Program-made: the position numbers and the translations under genes | Notes under the pieces: generated by a model | What the model was told of the DNA's origin: nothing | Database searches by the model: none | The model's input: only the letters and a program-made list of their open reading frames with translations | Shown here: positions 53,834 through 62,933 of the stretch, piece after piece | How the letters are laid out: every line of letters starts with the position of its first letter | Numbering within the stretch: position 1 is the stretch's first letter | NCBI RefSeq assembly: GCF_900547205.1 | Contig: NZ_URFY01000003.1 | Coordinates: forward strand, 62,001 to 126,000 | Source of the DNA: an uncultured Bacteroides sp. | GTDB lineage: Bacteria; Bacteroidota; Bacteroidia; Bacteroidales; Bacteroidaceae | Reading direction: 5' to 3' | DNA length: 64,000 nucleotides

Positions 53834-54193
53834 TTACTTCTTATCTGATTTCTTATCTGCTTGCTTGTCTGCTTTCTTATCGTCCTTCTTATCCGCCTGC
53901 TTGGTTTCCTTCACAAACTCCGCTGTATAATTGAACTTTTCAAATCCTGCCTGCAACTTCTTCACAGTAGTCTTTTCAGCATCGTAAGTGATTGTCACCG
54001 TCTTGTCCTTCACCACGGTAGTAAGGGATTTCAAGCCTTTCTCAAAACGCATATTATCCTTCACTTTCTTTTCGCATTTCTCGCAGTGCATCTGCGAAAC
54101 TTTAAATACTACCACGCGAATATCCTTTGCCATAACGGCTGCTACACTCAAAAGAGCCACCACGCAAGTGGCCATCCATCTTTTTGTTCTCAT
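53834..54193 (-). CDS. Secreted heavy-metal-associated (HMA) protein with Lys/Asp tail
   Basis: 119 aa from the ATG at 54193, which gives a clean signal peptide (MRTKRWMATCVVALLSV). A start at 54217 would overlap the upstream stop. The HMA fold has the Cys pair in MHCEKCEKK. The last 25 residues repeat KKDDKKADKQADKKSDKK. It is probably a periplasmic copper carrier between the TonB receptor and the pump. Confidence 0.85.
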   Translation of the reverse strand: MRTKRWMATCVVALLSVAAVMAKDIRVVVFKVSQMHCEKCEKKVKDNMRFEKGLKSLTTVVKDKTVTITYDAEKTTVKKLQAGFEKFNYTAEFVKETKQADKKDDKKADKQADKKSDKK

Positions 54194-54209
54194 TTTTCTA
54201 TCTGTTAAG

Positions 54210-56435
54210 TTATTCATTTCTTGCTAAGTTAAAACGTACTCCGATATAGGCTTTCGCTCCATGCACCGGGCCCCATATCATCGTAGAGTCGAAGTTATCT
54301 CCCCACGGATTGGCGGCATCGATAATCGGATTCTTCTGCTTAAAGTTCGTCAGATTCTCGCCTCCCACGTAGATAGACCAGCGACGGAAGTAACGGGTCA
54401 CTTGCAGGCTCAACTGCTCGAAGCTTCCGTATCGGCGGTTCCACGACAGTTGCCCGTCGGAGAGTTCATAGGGGCTCGGCATTCTGCCGCCGCCATTCAG
54501 TTGCAGGGTGGCGTCGAACTGCCAGATGCCTAACGGAGTCTGATAAGAAGCGGTCAGCAGTCCTTTGTACTTGCTGGTGAGGGGCTTTTCCATTCGTTGA
54601 CCGTTGTAGGTGGTTTTGGCGTCCGTCAGTCGGTATGCGCCCGTCAGCGTAAAGCCTTCAAAGAAAGGATAGCTGGCTTCCACCTGAAACACGTGCGAGT
54701 AGGAACGGCCATCGAGGTTGTAGAACGCTACCGCATGGGGATTGCTATCCATATCGACTACGACTTGTTTCAGGAAGTCGGTGTAATAATATTCCGCGTT
54801 TACGTTCAGCGTCTTGCCAAATATCGGGATGTAGGTAGACACGCTTGCGCCGTAGTTCCACGCTTCTTCCATATCAAGATTACGGGCTATTTCCACTTTC
54901 CGGCTGCTGGAAAGCAGGTAGTTGTTCTCTGCCAACACATGGTTGGTACGATACCCCTTTCCGGCGGAAAGGCGGAAGTGCACGTAGTCGTTCAGATTGT
55001 ATTTGACGTGCGCGCGAGGGGTTACGAAGAAACCATGTTCGTTGCTGTAGTCGCCACGCAGACCTGCCATCAGCATCCATTGGTCGTTCAGGTTCAAGGT
55101 ATATTGCACGTAAGCTCCGGGCACGGCTTCTTTGTCGAAGGCTTTGAGCAGGGGGAGCTCCGTATTGTTTTCGAGACGGTAGCGCTGGTCGAACGCATCG
55201 TAGTTGAAACTCAATCCTGCGGAAAGGCTGTTCTGCTTGTTGAGTTCGGTTTCAAACATCAGGGAGGCGTAAACGTTGGTTTGGTCTACGTTGTAAAGTT
55301 TCCGCCCGTACATCGCATCCTGATTGTGCCAACTGGCGGAGAGGATGAGGGCGAGGTTGGTATTCTTCTCTTTATTGAAGATGTAGGCGTTTTTGGTGAA
55401 CAGTTCGTAGCGGTCTGTGTCGATGCCTACTTTGTAGAGCTCGCCGGACGGCATTGCTCCGTCTCCGTGATGCGCCTGTCCGCTGCGACGGCTTTCGGTA
55501 AGGGCTTTGAAGCCGGCTTGAAACACGTAATGATCGCCCATGTATGCCCATCGGTTCCACACGTTGTATTGCTCCACTTGGGGGATGTCGACAAATCCGT
55601 CGTCGTTGCCGTCGTGCGCTTTTGTCTCGTTTTCGTAATGGGCGAGCAGCGAGGTACTCCATCGTTTGGAGAGTTTCAAGGTGGCGTCCGCATTGGCTTC
55701 ATAACGGTTGGTGCTGCTGGCGAATAGGTTGGCGGATACCCAGTCGGCTTCGGGCAGTTGCGGTTTCTTAAATTCTACGTTGATTTGCCCCGTAATGGCT
55801 TCGTAGCCGTTCTTCACAGAGGAGGTTCCTTTGGAAACTTGTATGCTCTGCATCCATGGGCCGGGCACGTATCCCAGTCCGTAGGGGGCTGCCGCACCAC
55901 GATAGTTGGGTATGTTTTCCGTCAACATCTGCACGTAAGTACCCGATAGTCCGAGTAACTTTATCTGCTTGGCTCCCGTTGCCGCATCGGAGTAGCTCAC
56001 GTCTACCGAGGGATTGGTGACGAAGCTCTCGCCCAGGTTGCAACAGGCGGCACGGCACAGTTCGGCGCTGCTTATCATGTCTTGGTTCAACACGCTATTG
56101 CGCAGCTTCATCGTGCCCATCTTACGGCTCACTATGTTTACTTCGTTCAGTTCCACCCCATCGCGCAACACGATTTCAAGCTGCTGCTTTTTACCGCCAA
56201 CGTGCACCGTGTCGTTCTGAAAGCCTATGAAGCTGACTACCAGCATATGGCTTTTAGCGGGTTTGACGATGGAGAAGGTTCCGTCTTCTTTGGTGGTTAC
56301 TCCCTGTCCCGTGTTCATCCAGAACACATTAGCTCCCGGAATAGGTTCTCCGGTATTATCTTTTACTGTTCCTTGCACTTGCGCAGCCATGTGGCAGGCA
56401 AGCAACAAGAACAGTCCTGTTATCATATATTTCAT
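54210..56435 (-). CDS. TonB-dependent receptor of the metal module
   Basis: 741 aa, signal peptide about 1-18. Carboxypeptidase-regulatory-like domain (about 20-95), plug with ELCRAACCNLGESFVTNPSVDVSYSDAATGAKQIKLLGLSG, 22-strand barrel. The CRAACC cluster in the plug is unusual and could bind metal. Genomic company (CopA, HMA, HYC_CC_PP) points to a copper or other metal ligand, not a glycan. No SusD partner. Confidence 0.88.
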   Translation of the reverse strand: MKYMITGLFLLLACHMAAQVQGTVKDNTGEPIPGANVFWMNTGQGVTTKEDGTFSIVKPAKSHMLVVSFIGFQNDTVHVGGKKQQLEIVLRDGVELNEVNIVSRKMGTMKLRNSVLNQDMISSAELCRAACCNLGESFVTNPSVDVSYSDAATGAKQIKLLGLSGTYVQMLTENIPNYRGAAAPYGLGYVPGPWMQSIQVSKGTSSVKNGYEAITGQINVEFKKPQLPEADWVSANLFASSTNRYEANADATLKLSKRWSTSLLAHYENETKAHDGNDDGFVDIPQVEQYNVWNRWAYMGDHYVFQAGFKALTESRRSGQAHHGDGAMPSGELYKVGIDTDRYELFTKNAYIFNKEKNTNLALILSASWHNQDAMYGRKLYNVDQTNVYASLMFETELNKQNSLSAGLSFNYDAFDQRYRLENNTELPLLKAFDKEAVPGAYVQYTLNLNDQWMLMAGLRGDYSNEHGFFVTPRAHVKYNLNDYVHFRLSAGKGYRTNHVLAENNYLLSSSRKVEIARNLDMEEAWNYGASVSTYIPIFGKTLNVNAEYYYTDFLKQVVVDMDSNPHAVAFYNLDGRSYSHVFQVEASYPFFEGFTLTGAYRLTDAKTTYNGQRMEKPLTSKYKGLLTASYQTPLGIWQFDATLQLNGGGRMPSPYELSDGQLSWNRRYGSFEQLSLQVTRYFRRWSIYVGGENLTNFKQKNPIIDAANPWGDNFDSTMIWGPVHGAKAYIGVRFNLARNE

Positions 56436-56573
56436 TCTGTCAAGACTTACTTTTGTGATACAAAATTAGCGTTTTTCTCTTGCAACTGTGTTGCAATGAT
56501 TATTCTCTTTACTTTTCGTGGCTCGATGGAAACTGAAAGTAAAGTACAAAAAGAGTGAGGAATGAAACGGTGG

Positions 56574-56975
56574 CTAAATCAGGTAAGTGGAGTATAATGC
56601 CAGCTTCTGCCGTTGACAGAGAGGTGGCGGAGCGGTTAGAGAGGCATACTCTACCGGTTTATCCGCATTAGCGAAAGTAGTGAGCAGGTAGCAGAATTGG
56701 TCGCTGAAAAGATCGACTACGGGAACGTTGACTGTCAGCTCGGTCATGTGCTGCATCAAGTCCAGCTTGTAGATTGTTGCGGAACAGCCTTTGTCCTTGC
56801 AATCTTTCTTTGAATCACAGGTATGAGACTTCTCACATTCCGGGCAACCCGTGGCACAACAGCTTCTCACCGTTTCGCACCGGGCACAGCAATAATGCAC
56901 GATGGACACCCCCGCTCCTGTATAGATGACAAGGAGGGAAAGGATGACTGCTATTATGTAGGATAGTCTTTTCAT
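56574..56975 (-). CDS. HYC_CC_PP family secreted Cys-rich protein
   Basis: 133 aa from the ATG at 56975. The signal/anchor helix is followed by the name-giving motifs HYC (VHYCCARC), CC (RSCCATGC, with CPECEKSHTC...CKDKGC) and PP (TAPPPLC). Twelve or so Cys suggest metal binding. An in-frame TTG at 56987 lies inside the -7 box. First gene of the metal operon. Confidence 0.82.
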   Translation of the reverse strand: MKRLSYIIAVILSLLVIYTGAGVSIVHYCCARCETVRSCCATGCPECEKSHTCDSKKDCKDKGCSATIYKLDLMQHMTELTVNVPVVDLFSDQFCYLLTTFANADKPVEYASLTAPPPLCQRQKLALYSTYLI

Positions 56976-56984
56976 TTCGAGTGA

Positions 56985-57015
56985 CAAAGATACGGATAAA
57001 AAAACGCCAAGTCAA
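56985..57015 (-). promoter_or_regulatory. Promoter of the metal operon
   Basis: Minus-strand TTGAC (57015-57011), 18-nt spacer, TATCTTTG (56992-56985). The ATG follows the -7 box by only 9 nt. Confidence 0.6.
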
Positions 57016-57132
57016 TGTTTTTAACATAAAAGTTTTGATTGCTTGTCTGGCGGAGAGAAAAAACAGAGGCTGGATTTCAGGTAAACGCAGCTTCTATTTG
57101 GAGAAAATGAAGGCTCAGTCCGATAGTTTTTG

Positions 57133-57385
57133 AGCCTCTATTTCGATGAATAAAACACGATTTTCGTGGAACGCATAGCGGAACGCTTTAAAGGGTACGA
57201 TAAACAGCTATGCATCAACAAGATACGAGTGGTTCTCCGAAGGGGCTCCGAACGCTTCGTGGAACCATAATAAATACCAAGATATAAATTATATATTTTA
57301 ATAAAAATATATAGTTCGATTTTTCATTTTTTGAAGATTTTGGGTTGGGTTCACCACAGAGTAGCACAGATGTTCACAGAGTTCT
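57133..57385. repeat. Intergenic repeat family A, copy 2
   Basis: Same orientation as 26331-26585. The right-hand block of about 100 bp is identical; the left block differs at scattered bases. As in copy 1, it ends in a TTCACCACAG segment. Confidence 0.85.
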
Positions 57386-57442
57386 CTATTTCGATGAAAA
57401 GGAGGCAAGCGAAAAACGGTGGGAAAATATAAGCTAAACAAC

Positions 57443-57571
57443 TGAAGTTTCGCAAGAGTTCTGCATAGCTTTGAATCGATTAAAAGTCGGTAGTATCTCA
57501 ATTCTCCTCCGTCGGGAAGGAGGGGAAAACATTCGGATAAACCAGCCAAGTGTACGACTTGCGAAACTTGA
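57443..57571. repeat. Repeat family B, copy 3 (collapsed copy)
   Basis: The two flanks match those of 39126-39345, but one hybrid palindrome (57504-57525) replaces the P1-core-P2 segment. Its left half (CTCCTCC) is P1-type and its right half (GGAAGGAGGGG) P2-type. Outer arms AAGTTTCGCAAG (57445-57456) and CTTGCGAAACTT (57558-57569) pair perfectly. Confidence 0.8.
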
Positions 57572-57617
57572 ATAAATAATTTTTCGTTTTTATGAGCCGG
57601 ATTTTCTAAATTCATTG

Positions 57618-57625
57618 TATCTTTG
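57618..57625 (+). promoter_or_regulatory. -7 box of the DUF3298 gene
   Basis: TATCTTTG, 48 nt before the ATG at 57674. The -33 region is T-rich, not clear. Confidence 0.5.
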
Positions 57626-57673
57626 TAGAAAGAGAATGATAGAACAAATGTGGAATTTATAGAAAAAACAAGT

Positions 57674-58525
57674 ATGAAAAAACAATATGTCAGCCTGCTT
57701 GCAGTTATACTATCGGTTAGCGGCTTTTTGTTTTCTTGCCATGACAAGATGAATAAAAACACAGGTGCGCTGCAATTCGACAGTATACAGGTGAACGAGA
57801 CGGCACACCTCTTCAACGATACCGCCAAACCGGCGTGCAATATCACCGTAAACTTTGCCTACCCCGTCAAGTCGTCCGACGAAATGCTGAAAGACAGCCT
57901 GAACGCCTACTTCATCTCCGCCTGCTTCGGCGATAAATACATCGGAGAAAAGCCGGAAGAAGTAGTGAAACAATTCACTGAAAACTACATTAGCGAATAC
58001 CGCAGCGACCTCGAACCCATGTACGCCGAAGATGAAAAAGATAAGGAAGACGAAGCATCCATCGGTGCTTGGTATTCTTATTACAAAGGCGTAGAAAGCC
58101 ACGTGCAGCTTTATGAAAAAGACCTGCTCGTATACCGCATCGACTACAACGAATATACCGGAGGAGCCCACGGCATCTACATGACTACCTTCCTCAACAT
58201 GGACCTCACACTGATGCGCCCGCTCCGACTGGACGACATCTTCGTGGGCGACTACAAAGACCCGCTGACCGACCTGCTCTGGAACCAACTCATGGCAGAT
58301 AACAAAGTAACCACCCACGAAGCACTGGAAGACATGGGATACGCCTCCACCGGAGACCTCGCCCCTACGGACAACTTCTACCTGAGCAAAGAAGGCATCA
58401 CCTTCTTTTACAACGTCTACGACATCACCCCCTACGCCATGGGCCCCGTCAAGATAACCATCCCTTTCCCGATGATGGAACACCTGCTAGGCAGCAACCC
58501 GATTCTGGGGGAACTGAAGAATTAA
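57674..58525 (+). CDS. DUF4163/DUF3298 (RsiV-like) lipoprotein
   Basis: 283 aa from the ATG at 57674; the frame opens at 57650, but this start gives a clean lipoprotein signal (lipobox GFLFSC). The YNEYTGGAHGIYMTTFLNMDL block is the signature of the DUF4163-DUF3298 (PdaC/RsiV-like) fold. Function unknown, probably envelope. First gene of a run with rsmG, the MBL gene and gcvP. Confidence 0.85.
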   Translation: MKKQYVSLLAVILSVSGFLFSCHDKMNKNTGALQFDSIQVNETAHLFNDTAKPACNITVNFAYPVKSSDEMLKDSLNAYFISACFGDKYIGEKPEEVVKQFTENYISEYRSDLEPMYAEDEKDKEDEASIGAWYSYYKGVESHVQLYEKDLLVYRIDYNEYTGGAHGIYMTTFLNMDLTLMRPLRLDDIFVGDYKDPLTDLLWNQLMADNKVTTHEALEDMGYASTGDLAPTDNFYLSKEGITFFYNVYDITPYAMGPVKITIPFPMMEHLLGSNPILGELKN

Positions 58526-58579
58526 AATATTCAACTGCAAATAACTTTAAGATTCATCATTCATTTCAATCATAGAAAA

Positions 58580-59200
58580 GTGGAAATCATACTGAAATAC
58601 TTTCCAGAACTAACGGAAGAGCAGCGTCGACAATTTGCCGCTCTATACGACCTCTACACCGACTGGAACTCGAAAATCAACGTTATCTCACGCAAAGATA
58701 TCGAGAACCTGTACGAACACCACGTACTTCACTCGCTAGGCCTCGCCAAAGTGATTCAATTCCGCCCCGGAACAAGCATCATGGACTTGGGAACCGGTGG
58801 AGGATTCCCCGGCATCCCGCTGGCTATCCTGTTTCCCGAAACAAAGTTTCATCTGGTAGACAGCATCGGTAAGAAAGTACGCGTGGCAACGGAAGTGGCA
58901 AATGCCATCGGACTGAAAAATGTGACTTTCCGTCATGCCCGTGCCGAAGAGGAGAAGCAAACGTTCGACTTCGTTGTCAGCCGTGCCGTGATGCCGCTGG
59001 CAGACTTAATCAAGATTATCAAAAAGAACATCCACCCCAAGCAGCAGAATGCGTTGCCCAACGGATTGATTTGCCTCAAAGGCGGCGAGCTGGAGCACGA
59101 AACGATGCCGTTTAAGCACAAGACCGTGATTTACAACCTGAGCGATTACTTTGAGGAAGAGTTCTTCGGAACGAAGAAAGTGGTGTACGTTCCGATTTAA
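58580..59200 (+). CDS. rsmG: 16S rRNA m7G527 methyltransferase RsmG (GidB)
   Basis: 206 aa, GTG start (58580): the family N terminus (EIILKYFPELTEEQ) begins directly after it. SAM motif DLGTGGGFPGIPLAI; FHLVDSIGKKVR and FVVSRAVMPL follow. Methylates 16S rRNA G527. The last codons GTTCCGATTTAA are duplicated just after the stop (59206-59219). Confidence 0.95.
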   Translation: MEIILKYFPELTEEQRRQFAALYDLYTDWNSKINVISRKDIENLYEHHVLHSLGLAKVIQFRPGTSIMDLGTGGGFPGIPLAILFPETKFHLVDSIGKKVRVATEVANAIGLKNVTFRHARAEEEKQTFDFVVSRAVMPLADLIKIIKKNIHPKQQNALPNGLICLKGGELEHETMPFKHKTVIYNLSDYFEEEFFGTKKVVYVPI

Positions 59201-59238
59201 AGAAAACAGTTCCGATTTAACATAAATCATTGAGAACC

Positions 59239-59877
59239 ATGAAAATAAAGAGATTTGAATTTAATATGTTCCCCGTAAATTGCTACGTGTTATGGGACGA
59301 AACGAAAGAAGCAGTAGTGATAGATCCGGGCTGCTTCTACGAAGAAGAGAAGCAGGCATTGAAGAAGTTCATCCTCGCCAACGAGCTGAACATAAAGCAC
59401 TTGCTGAACACTCACCTGCATCTGGATCATATCTTCGGCAATCCGTTCATGTTGAAAGAATTTGGTCTGTCTGCCGAAGCCAACAAGGCGGACGAATACT
59501 GGATTGACGAAGCTCCGAAGCAGAGCCGGATGTTCGGTTTCCAATTGCAGGAAGAGCCCGTTCCACTGGGTAACTATCTGCACGACGGAGATTTGATTAC
59601 CTTCGGACATACCACGCTCGAAGCCATCCACGTGCCCGGACATTCACCCGGTAGCTTGGTGTACTATTGCAAGGCGGACAATTGTATGTTCTCCGGCGAC
59701 GTACTCTTTCAGGGAAGCATCGGCCGTGCCGACCTCACAGGTGGCAATTTCGATGAACTGATAGAGCACATTTGCAGTCGGTTGTTCGTTCTTCCCAACG
59801 AAACGGTAGTCTATCCGGGACACGGTGCACCTACCACCATCGGAATGGAGAAGGCGGAGAACCCGTTTTTCAGATAA
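59239..59877 (+). CDS. Metallo-beta-lactamase-fold hydrolase (glyoxalase II-like)
   Basis: 212 aa from the ATG at 59239. Zinc ligands THLHLDH, then the HSPGSLVYY His, the FSGDVLF Asp, and the YPGHGAPTT His. These are the normal MBL two-metal set. Typically a thioester hydrolase; substrate not shown. 38 bp after rsmG. Confidence 0.88.
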   Translation: MKIKRFEFNMFPVNCYVLWDETKEAVVIDPGCFYEEEKQALKKFILANELNIKHLLNTHLHLDHIFGNPFMLKEFGLSAEANKADEYWIDEAPKQSRMFGFQLQEEPVPLGNYLHDGDLITFGHTTLEAIHVPGHSPGSLVYYCKADNCMFSGDVLFQGSIGRADLTGGNFDELIEHICSRLFVLPNETVVYPGHGAPTTIGMEKAENPFFR

Positions 59878-59930
59878 AAATTACATCATAATATATAGTA
59901 ATAGAAACTACTTTAATCCCCCTAATTAAT

Positions 59931-62780
59931 ATGAAAACCGATTTGTTAGCTAGCCGTCACATCGGCATCAATGAACAAGACACAACTGAAATGCTCCGCA
60001 AAATTGGCGTGAGCTCAGTAGACGAACTCATCGACAAAACTATCCCTGCCAACATCCGGCTGAAAGAGCCGCTGGCACTGGCTAGTCCGTTGACGGAATA
60101 CGAATTTGGAAAACACATCGCCCAACTGGCTAGTAAAAACAAAGTCTACACCACGTACATCGGACTGGGCTGGTACAACACCATCACCCCCGCCGTTATC
60201 CAGCGGAATGTGTTCGAAAACCCTGTGTGGTATACTTCCTATACGCCCTATCAGGCAGAAGTATCGCAAGGACGACTGGAAGCGTTGATGAATTTCCAGA
60301 CCGCCGTGTGCGACCTCACCGCCATGCCCATCGCCAACTGCTCGCTGCTGGACGAAGCAACTGCCGCTGCCGAAGCCGTAAGCATGATGTACGCTCTGCG
60401 CTCGCGTGCACAGCAAAAGGCAGGTGCAAATGTGGTGTTCATAGATGAAAATGTATTCCCGCAAACACTGGCTGTCATGACGACCCGCGCCGTGCCCCAA
60501 GGCATCGAACTGCGTGTGGGCAAATATAAGGAATTTGAACCCACACCGGAAGTGTTCGCCTGCGTACTGCAATATCCCAACTCCAACGGAAAAGCGGAAG
60601 ACTACGCCGGATTCACGGAGAAGGCGCACGCTGCCGATTGTAAAGTTGCCGTTGCCGCCGACATCCTGAGCCTTGCCCTGCTCACTCCTCCGGGAGAATG
60701 GGGAGCGGACATCGTATTCGGAACCACTCAACGTCTGGGAACACCGATGTTCTACGGTGGTCCGTCGGCTGGATACTTCGCTACGCGCGACGAATACAAA
60801 CGAAATATGCCGGGACGCATCATCGGATGGTCCAAAGATAAATACGGCAAACTTTGCTACCGAATGGCTTTGCAGACTCGCGAACAGCATATCAAACGCG
60901 AGAAAGCGACTTCCAACATCTGTACGGCTCAAGCACTGCTCGCCACTATGGCGGGATTCTATGCCGTATATCACGGTCAGGAAGGCATCAGAGACATTGC
61001 TTCGCGCATCCACAGCATCACTGTTTTCCTCGACAAGCAATTGAAGAAATTCGGATATACACAAGTCAACGACCAATACTTCGACACGCTGCGCTTCGAG
61101 CTGCCCGATCACGTTTCGGCACAGCAAATCCGCACGATTGCCCTCAGCAAAGAGGTGAATCTCCGCTATTATGAGAATGGCAACGTAGGGTTCAGCATCG
61201 ACGAAACGACGGATGTGGCTGCCGTGAACGTGCTGCTTTCTATCTTCGCCATCGCTGCCGGAAAAGACTATCAGAAGGTGGACGATGTGCCCGAAAAGAG
61301 CATTATCGACAAGACGCTGAAACGTACATCTCCCTATCTGACACACGAAGTATTCTCTAAATATCACACGGAGACGGAGATGATGCGCTACATCAAACGA
61401 CTCGACCGCAAGGATATATCATTGGCTCAGTCGATGATTTCCCTCGGTTCGTGCACGATGAAGCTGAACGCGGCTGCTGAAATGCTACCGTTGAGCCGAC
61501 CGGAATTTATGTGTATGCACCCGCTGGTTCCCGAAGATCAGGCGGAAGGATACCGCGAACTGATACATAACCTGAGCGAGGACTTGAAGATTATCACCGG
61601 ATTTGCCGGTGTCAGCCTACAACCCAACTCGGGTGCTGCCGGAGAATATACGGGTCTTCGTGTGATTCGCGCTTATCTGGAAAGCATCGGCGAAGGACAT
61701 CGCAACAAGATATTGATTCCTGCTTCGGCACACGGAACGAACCCTGCATCCGCCATTCAGGCGGGCTTCGTCACGGTGACTTGTGCGTGCGACGAGCATG
61801 GAAATGTGGAAATGAACGACCTCCGCGCCAAGGCGGAAGAAAACAAGGAAGACCTTGCTGCACTGATGATTACGTATCCTTCTACGCACGGTATTTTTGA
61901 GACGGAAATTAGGGAGATTTGCGAAATAATCCATGCGTGCGGTGCACAGGTATATATGGACGGTGCCAACATGAACGCGCAAGTGGGATTGACGAATCCG
62001 GGATTTATCGGTGCGGATGTATGCCATCTGAATCTTCACAAGACGTTTGCTTCCCCTCACGGTGGTGGCGGTCCGGGCGTAGGTCCTATTTGTGTGGCTG
62101 AGCATCTTGTTCCTTTCCTGCCGGGTCATGGGCTGTTTGGAAATGCACAGAATCAGGTGTCTGCCGCTCCGTTCGGTAGTGCGGGCATCTTGCCTATCAC
62201 GTACGGATATATCCGCATGATGGGTACGGAAGGGCTGACACAGGCTACTAAGATTGCGATTCTGAATGCTAACTATCTGGCTGCTTGTCTGAAAGATACG
62301 TATGGCATCGTCTATCGCGGTGCGAATGGGTTCGTTGGCCATGAAATGATTCTTGAATGCCGCAAGGTTCACGAGGATACGGGTATCTCGGAGAATGATA
62401 TTGCGAAGCGTCTGATGGACTACGGTTATCATGCGCCTACACTCTCCTTCCCTGTTCACGGCACGTTGATGATTGAGCCTACCGAAAGCGAAAGTCTGGC
62501 GGAGCTTAATAATTTTGTGGATGTGATGCTGAATATCTGGAAAGAGATTCAGGAAGTGAAGAACGGAGAAGCGGATAAGAGTGATAATGTGCTGGTGAAT
62601 GCTCCGCATCCGGAATATGAGGTGGTGAGCGATTGCTGGGAACACGCCTATACACGCCAGAAAGCGGCTTACCCGATAGAGAGCGTGAAGGATAATAAGT
62701 TCTGGGTGAACGTGGCTCGCGTGGATAATACGTTGGGCGACAGGAAGTTGCTTCCTACTCGCTACGGGAGTTTTGAGTAA
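59931..62780 (+). CDS. gcvP: Glycine dehydrogenase (decarboxylating), P-protein
   Basis: 949 aa, a full-length single-chain P-protein (both halves fused). RHIGINEQDT N terminus, PLP Lys in NLHKTFASPHGGGGPG and the glycine-rich loop beside it. It decarboxylates glycine and passes aminomethyl to the lipoylated H-protein; LipB at 51 kb supplies the lipoyl precursor. No gcvH or gcvT nearby and no glycine riboswitch seen upstream. A terminator follows. Confidence 0.96.
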   Translation: MKTDLLASRHIGINEQDTTEMLRKIGVSSVDELIDKTIPANIRLKEPLALASPLTEYEFGKHIAQLASKNKVYTTYIGLGWYNTITPAVIQRNVFENPVWYTSYTPYQAEVSQGRLEALMNFQTAVCDLTAMPIANCSLLDEATAAAEAVSMMYALRSRAQQKAGANVVFIDENVFPQTLAVMTTRAVPQGIELRVGKYKEFEPTPEVFACVLQYPNSNGKAEDYAGFTEKAHAADCKVAVAADILSLALLTPPGEWGADIVFGTTQRLGTPMFYGGPSAGYFATRDEYKRNMPGRIIGWSKDKYGKLCYRMALQTREQHIKREKATSNICTAQALLATMAGFYAVYHGQEGIRDIASRIHSITVFLDKQLKKFGYTQVNDQYFDTLRFELPDHVSAQQIRTIALSKEVNLRYYENGNVGFSIDETTDVAAVNVLLSIFAIAAGKDYQKVDDVPEKSIIDKTLKRTSPYLTHEVFSKYHTETEMMRYIKRLDRKDISLAQSMISLGSCTMKLNAAAEMLPLSRPEFMCMHPLVPEDQAEGYRELIHNLSEDLKIITGFAGVSLQPNSGAAGEYTGLRVIRAYLESIGEGHRNKILIPASAHGTNPASAIQAGFVTVTCACDEHGNVEMNDLRAKAEENKEDLAALMITYPSTHGIFETEIREICEIIHACGAQVYMDGANMNAQVGLTNPGFIGADVCHLNLHKTFASPHGGGGPGVGPICVAEHLVPFLPGHGLFGNAQNQVSAAPFGSAGILPITYGYIRMMGTEGLTQATKIAILNANYLAACLKDTYGIVYRGANGFVGHEMILECRKVHEDTGISENDIAKRLMDYGYHAPTLSFPVHGTLMIEPTESESLAELNNFVDVMLNIWKEIQEVKNGEADKSDNVLVNAPHPEYEVVSDCWEHAYTRQKAAYPIESVKDNKFWVNVARVDNTLGDRKLLPTRYGSFE

Positions 62781-62799
62781 AAGATATTAATGAAAAAGA

Positions 62800-62845
62800 A
62801 TAACCCTGCGACTCATTCTATCTGAGACGCGGGGTTATTTTTATA
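62800..62845 (+). terminator. Terminator after gcvP
   Basis: AATAACCCTGCG pairs with CGCGGGGTTATT (one wobble), then a T-run. Confidence 0.8.
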
Positions 62846-62933
62846 AGGCAAGGGCTGAATAGACAAAAGCCCCGGAGATAGCTAAAGCATCCCCAAGGCT
62901 TGTTATGATTAAACACTCAGATGAAGAGATGTC

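Larger units (their letters stand above)
57016..57617. other. Divergent intergenic region between the metal operon and the DUF3298 gene
   Basis: Holds repeat family A copy 2 and repeat family B copy 3. No gene is supported; an open frame on the minus strand (57298-57846) crosses a repeat and the coding strand of the next gene. Confidence 0.7.

Noticed and set aside
54597..55727. 376-aa open frame opposite the TonB receptor
   Set aside because: Antisense shadow; Val/Gly-rich with no domain, while the other strand encodes a full receptor.
57298..57846. 182-aa open frame on the minus strand
   Set aside because: It crosses two repeat elements and the coding strand of the DUF3298 lipoprotein.
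59878..59930. Glycine riboswitch upstream of gcvP
   Set aside because: Only 53 bp separate the genes, too little for the known tandem aptamers, and no aptamer core motif is seen.
60015..61367. 450-aa open frame opposite gcvP
   Set aside because: Antisense shadow of a highly conserved gene.
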